A stretch of 23,889 nt of DNA. Source: a virus. Positions 22,401-23,889 of the stretch are shown piece by piece. A program made the position numbers and the translations under genes. Below the pieces are notes generated by a model. The model did not search any database. It was given only the letters and a program-made list of their open reading frames with translations, and had not been told where the DNA came from. The stretch lies in IMG/VR virus record IMGVR_UViG_3300045941_000141, positions 1 to 23,889 of that record; one strand, given 5' to 3'. The first letter of the stretch is position 1; every line of letters starts with the position of its first letter.

Positions 22401-23889
22401 CCTCATTCAAGAGCAGTGGACAGATAAGATCCGAGTGACGTCTCTTGCTGACGAGACCCGCGGGGCGTGGAATAAGCTGGGGAAGAACCAGGGCGAGCGA
22501 CTAGCAAAATTCCTCTATGATGTTACCCTCGATAGTCTTGACAAGCACCGGAGGTTAACCACAGCCGAGCTCGATACATGGCGCAGCAAGCATGGCTTGA
22601 GCGACTCCGCCATGCGCGTGTATACGCAAATGGACCTGAACTTTCAGGACATCTTACAGGAGATCGAGCAACATCTGAGGGCCCAAGCAGCAAAGGTCTT
22701 CGCAGCGGATAAGTTCCAGCTGGATATCGCGATGGAGAAGCTGGATAAGGAGTTTCAGCTGCTTCGGGATAGGAACTACTTCCCCTTGACGAGGTTCGGC
22801 CAATATTCGGTAACGTTGAAGGCGCCACGGGATCTTATGTGGGAGGGGAAAAAGTTCAAAGCTGGCGATGTGATGTCCTTCGAGACGTATGAGATGAAGA
22901 GGGAGGCTCAGAGTAGAGCGAACTCATTAAGGAAGCTGCCGAACGTTGATGTGGAAGAGAGTTATATTCCTGATACTCCCTTCACCTTCTCGGGCTTTCC
23001 GCCTGCAATGCTTGAGTCTATGAAGATGGAGCTTGGGCTAGATGCTCAGCAGCTAAAACAGTTCAGAGATATCGTTTATAGGTTGTCTCCGGGTCAGAGC
23101 TTCAAGAAGCACCTTCTCCGAAGGAGAGGTGTAGCTGGGTTCTCCGCAGATGCGAAGCGGGCATACGCTAGCTACATGATGCATGCTGCGTCACACATCT
23201 CTAGAATGAAATTCTATCAGCCGTTGCAAGAACAGATCGGTATCTTGGCAGCAGGTCGCGGTTCGAATACCGTGGCGCGGCAACGCTTGGTTGAGTACTT
23301 ACGTAATCATTACTCCTATATGGTCAATCCGGGGAACGAGTGGGCAGCAGTTAGGTCAGCGTTATTCACCTACTATCTCGGCTTCTCTATCAAGTCTGCG
23401 CTGGTTAATCTCACCCAGATCCCGATGGTAGGATATCCTTATTTGGCGTCGAGGTATGGTGATGTCCAGGCTGTTGCTGAACTGACTAAGGCTATAAAGG
23501 ATGTTTTTACCTTTAGACCACTGTCGCCGGTTGAGGAGGCCCTTATCCAGCAAGGACAATCGTACCTGAATGAGAGCCTAGCCTCCGAGCTAGCGGCAGT
23601 GGCTGAGGGCTCGAACCTCGATCGGATGTTGGGGGGAACGGATAAAGCTAGATATGTCCGAGCTTTCCAGCGCGGCTCAGCCTTCCTCTTCAAACATGCC
23701 GAGATGATTAATAGGAGGATCACGTTCCTGGCGGCTGTCCGTCTAGCTGCCGCAACTGGGGTCCTGGATGTAGAGGCAGCAGGGCGAGCAGCTGTCCAGA
23801 CCTCGATGTTCGAATATCAGAAGTGGAACCGTCCACAAATAGCACGAGGGAAGAAGTCGGTATTCTTTGTATTCCAGCAGTATATGCAG
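19402..23889 (+). CDS. Giant internal virion (polyvalent) protein with zinc-peptidase and PLxRFG modules, 3'-truncated
   Basis: ATG 19402 opens a frame with no stop for 1496 codons to the window end. Order of regions: about 110-150, a Gly/Ala-rich hydrophobic segment (NIGLIIAGAVGGGALAGPVG) that may enter the membrane; about 285-365 and 435-485, Pro/Glu-rich linkers; about 535-660, an unrecognised beta-rich region; about 740-870, a zincin with 'TLAHEFGHVLEYHY' (His775, Glu776, His779) and a possible third zinc ligand Glu859 in 'EWFAQ'; about 1040-1490, a helical module with 'NYFPLTRFGQYSV' (Pro1128-Gly1133, the PLxRFG motif), 'RGVAGFSADAKRAYASY', and 'FTYYLGFSIKSALVNLTQIP'. The last parts match the large polyvalent virion proteins that phages inject with DNA. 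The peptidase may act on wall peptides or host proteins on entry. Gene size and end are unknown. Confidence 0.85.
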   Translation, partial: MLIDPETGLKVPSLPATVDPVTGLKIPALREPNWRQLGPAAKSTAEEPGILSILGRGVARGALQTGALLTEATGFEDTSEKLDRAAAEWKRQVGSFSEVESVGDFATWAAEEIATNAPNIGLIIAGAVGGGALAGPVGAIVGAFAPDLLLQKGETEKAIKQEGLEPTWTNTLPGAFTKAALDVLPLMSIARRLGIAPALINRAAVNAGVKSGLLAKAAITGKYILAEAGLEAAQQYIDQFTVNILKEGKLRFKPNSAEWKELMNAAAAGGVAIAPFGLAAAIKDVEPETMAPPEEEFERPVPLPPEGEPPTEPGPPPVEALPPEPPEGRPGPAPAPPTEPTPAPPAPTPPAEPVPPPEKRTRVPGLPGFTSVRQPGEVNTNSLFEGDELVGTFKLWNGRWNVEYRNQSFEAPEEMTLAEAITQTQKFYEAYYKKTETTPTPPPTEPPAGPVPKPKGPKPKPAPTPAPEPPPEITELPPPPRIKALSPEAESSVFEESHLEAMETGGRTTSIADWLATKAARGDAIPEELADFDKVGRAGYKASSTPRFIPRGKAFLLPGGPKGLVKVTTDYNVVKKLDPAEPLVLDIKPGAKSVYGIPYRMTAKGSTPSVYYFREGDVKFRAGDTGIAETAKREIIRRTKIAKGLSRFSTKRDMPPGTQRISNIARVYVAPATRELNQADLEAIDKIFPGKSQLYVSPTAIATPQRVKNITKLLNQWIEKYLGDGKLHLNINEAPLGHADWRGGADVVGAGVYEIEIRSDLAVGDLSQLYQTLAHEFGHVLEYHYYHRAPMEVKESIDSAYVEWLQHYLPMSQQEFAQEYGGFGDPRLATLNTRTVIDSLNSNNRLEKEFFEYALSFPEWFAQQTSIYLQRTAEFHDSKLKEFFEGLVELLKNFYNHIKPHLRPAVAFENWMGVVTATSQIERELGYIPGGGMQESYRGYYSGTSAQSAFGQIEKVIDGAIGLPMRPSVDKFGKFSEYVLTLLQIGQKFPHLAPVQKYISLIQEQWTDKIRVTSLADETRGAWNKLGKNQGERLAKFLYDVTLDSLDKHRRLTTAELDTWRSKHGLSDSAMRVYTQMDLNFQDILQEIEQHLRAQAAKVFAADKFQLDIAMEKLDKEFQLLRDRNYFPLTRFGQYSVTLKAPRDLMWEGKKFKAGDVMSFETYEMKREAQSRANSLRKLPNVDVEESYIPDTPFTFSGFPPAMLESMKMELGLDAQQLKQFRDIVYRLSPGQSFKKHLLRRRGVAGFSADAKRAYASYMMHAASHISRMKFYQPLQEQIGILAAGRGSNTVARQRLVEYLRNHYSYMVNPGNEWAAVRSALFTYYLGFSIKSALVNLTQIPMVGYPYLASRYGDVQAVAELTKAIKDVFTFRPLSPVEEALIQQGQSYLNESLASELAAVAEGSNLDRMLGGTDKARYVRAFQRGSAFLFKHAEMINRRITFLAAVRLAAATGVLDVEAAGRAAVQTSMFEYQKWNRPQIARGKKSVFFVFQQYMQ
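20260..20490 (+). repeat. Pro/Glu/Ala-coding low-complexity linker inside the giant gene
   Basis: The sequence is a run of CCx, GAG and GCx codons coding for PPEG/PEPP/APAPP/PTPAPP-type protein. A second, shorter run lies at about 20710-20850. These are protein linkers rather than DNA elements, but such short degenerate repeats are sites of length change between related phages and of assembly error. Confidence 0.6.

Overview
The window is a piece of a tailed double-stranded DNA phage genome. All 26 supported genes are on the + strand and are packed almost end to end, many joined by ATGA, TGATG or TAATG stop/start overlaps. The gene set points to a short-tailed (podovirus-like) virion. It has a portal, a scaffold-like acidic protein, an HK97-fold major capsid protein of the SU10 type, a head-tail adaptor, a tail nozzle/hub protein, glycine-rich ejection-type proteins and a giant internal virion protein. 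No terminase, polymerase, integrase, tRNA, CRISPR or insertion sequence is visible. The host cannot be named. A lipobox protein and a short-tailed ejection apparatus would fit a diderm bacterium, but that is inference.

Layout. 1-1835 is the 3' part of the portal gene; its start lies before the window. 1884-3241 holds small genes and a probable lysis group: an unknown 81-aa protein, a holin-like two-helix protein, a small lipoprotein, a 59-aa protein and an M15-type endolysin. 3234-3875 is an FkbM-type methyltransferase. 3860-6151 is the head module (a helical small protein, the scaffold-like protein and the major capsid protein). 6175-7036 is a GT-A type glycosyltransferase overlapped by a 54-aa gene that starts at GTG. 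7038-13645 is a 6.6-kb receptor module: two fibre proteins, an unknown 147-aa protein, a LamG protein and a 784-aa tailspike with LamG, Ig-like and PL6-lyase-like beta-helix domains. 13646-16980 holds an Ig-like baseplate-type protein, the adaptor, the nozzle, a small tail-associated protein and a GNAT-like protein. 16982-23889 holds the internal or ejected proteins. The last is an open frame from 19402 that runs off the window (1496 codons visible) and carries a zinc-metallopeptidase HEFGH motif and a PLxRFG polyvalent-protein module.

How the parts fit. The fibres and spike probably bind and cut an acidic surface polysaccharide. The adaptor and nozzle form the short tail. The ejected proteins probably form the channel and enter the cell, where the peptidase domain might act on the wall or on a host protein. 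The M15 endolysin with the holin candidate would release progeny. The methyltransferase and glycosyltransferase are accessory enzymes that may decorate virion or host glycans.

There is no stretch over 300 bases without a gene; the longest gap is 48 bases (1836-1883) and it holds a hairpin that covers a ribosome binding site. The points most worth a second look are the PL6-type active site in the spike, the giant virion protein with an embedded zincin, the GTG-start gene nested in the end of the glycosyltransferase gene, and the methyltransferase/glycosyltransferase pair.
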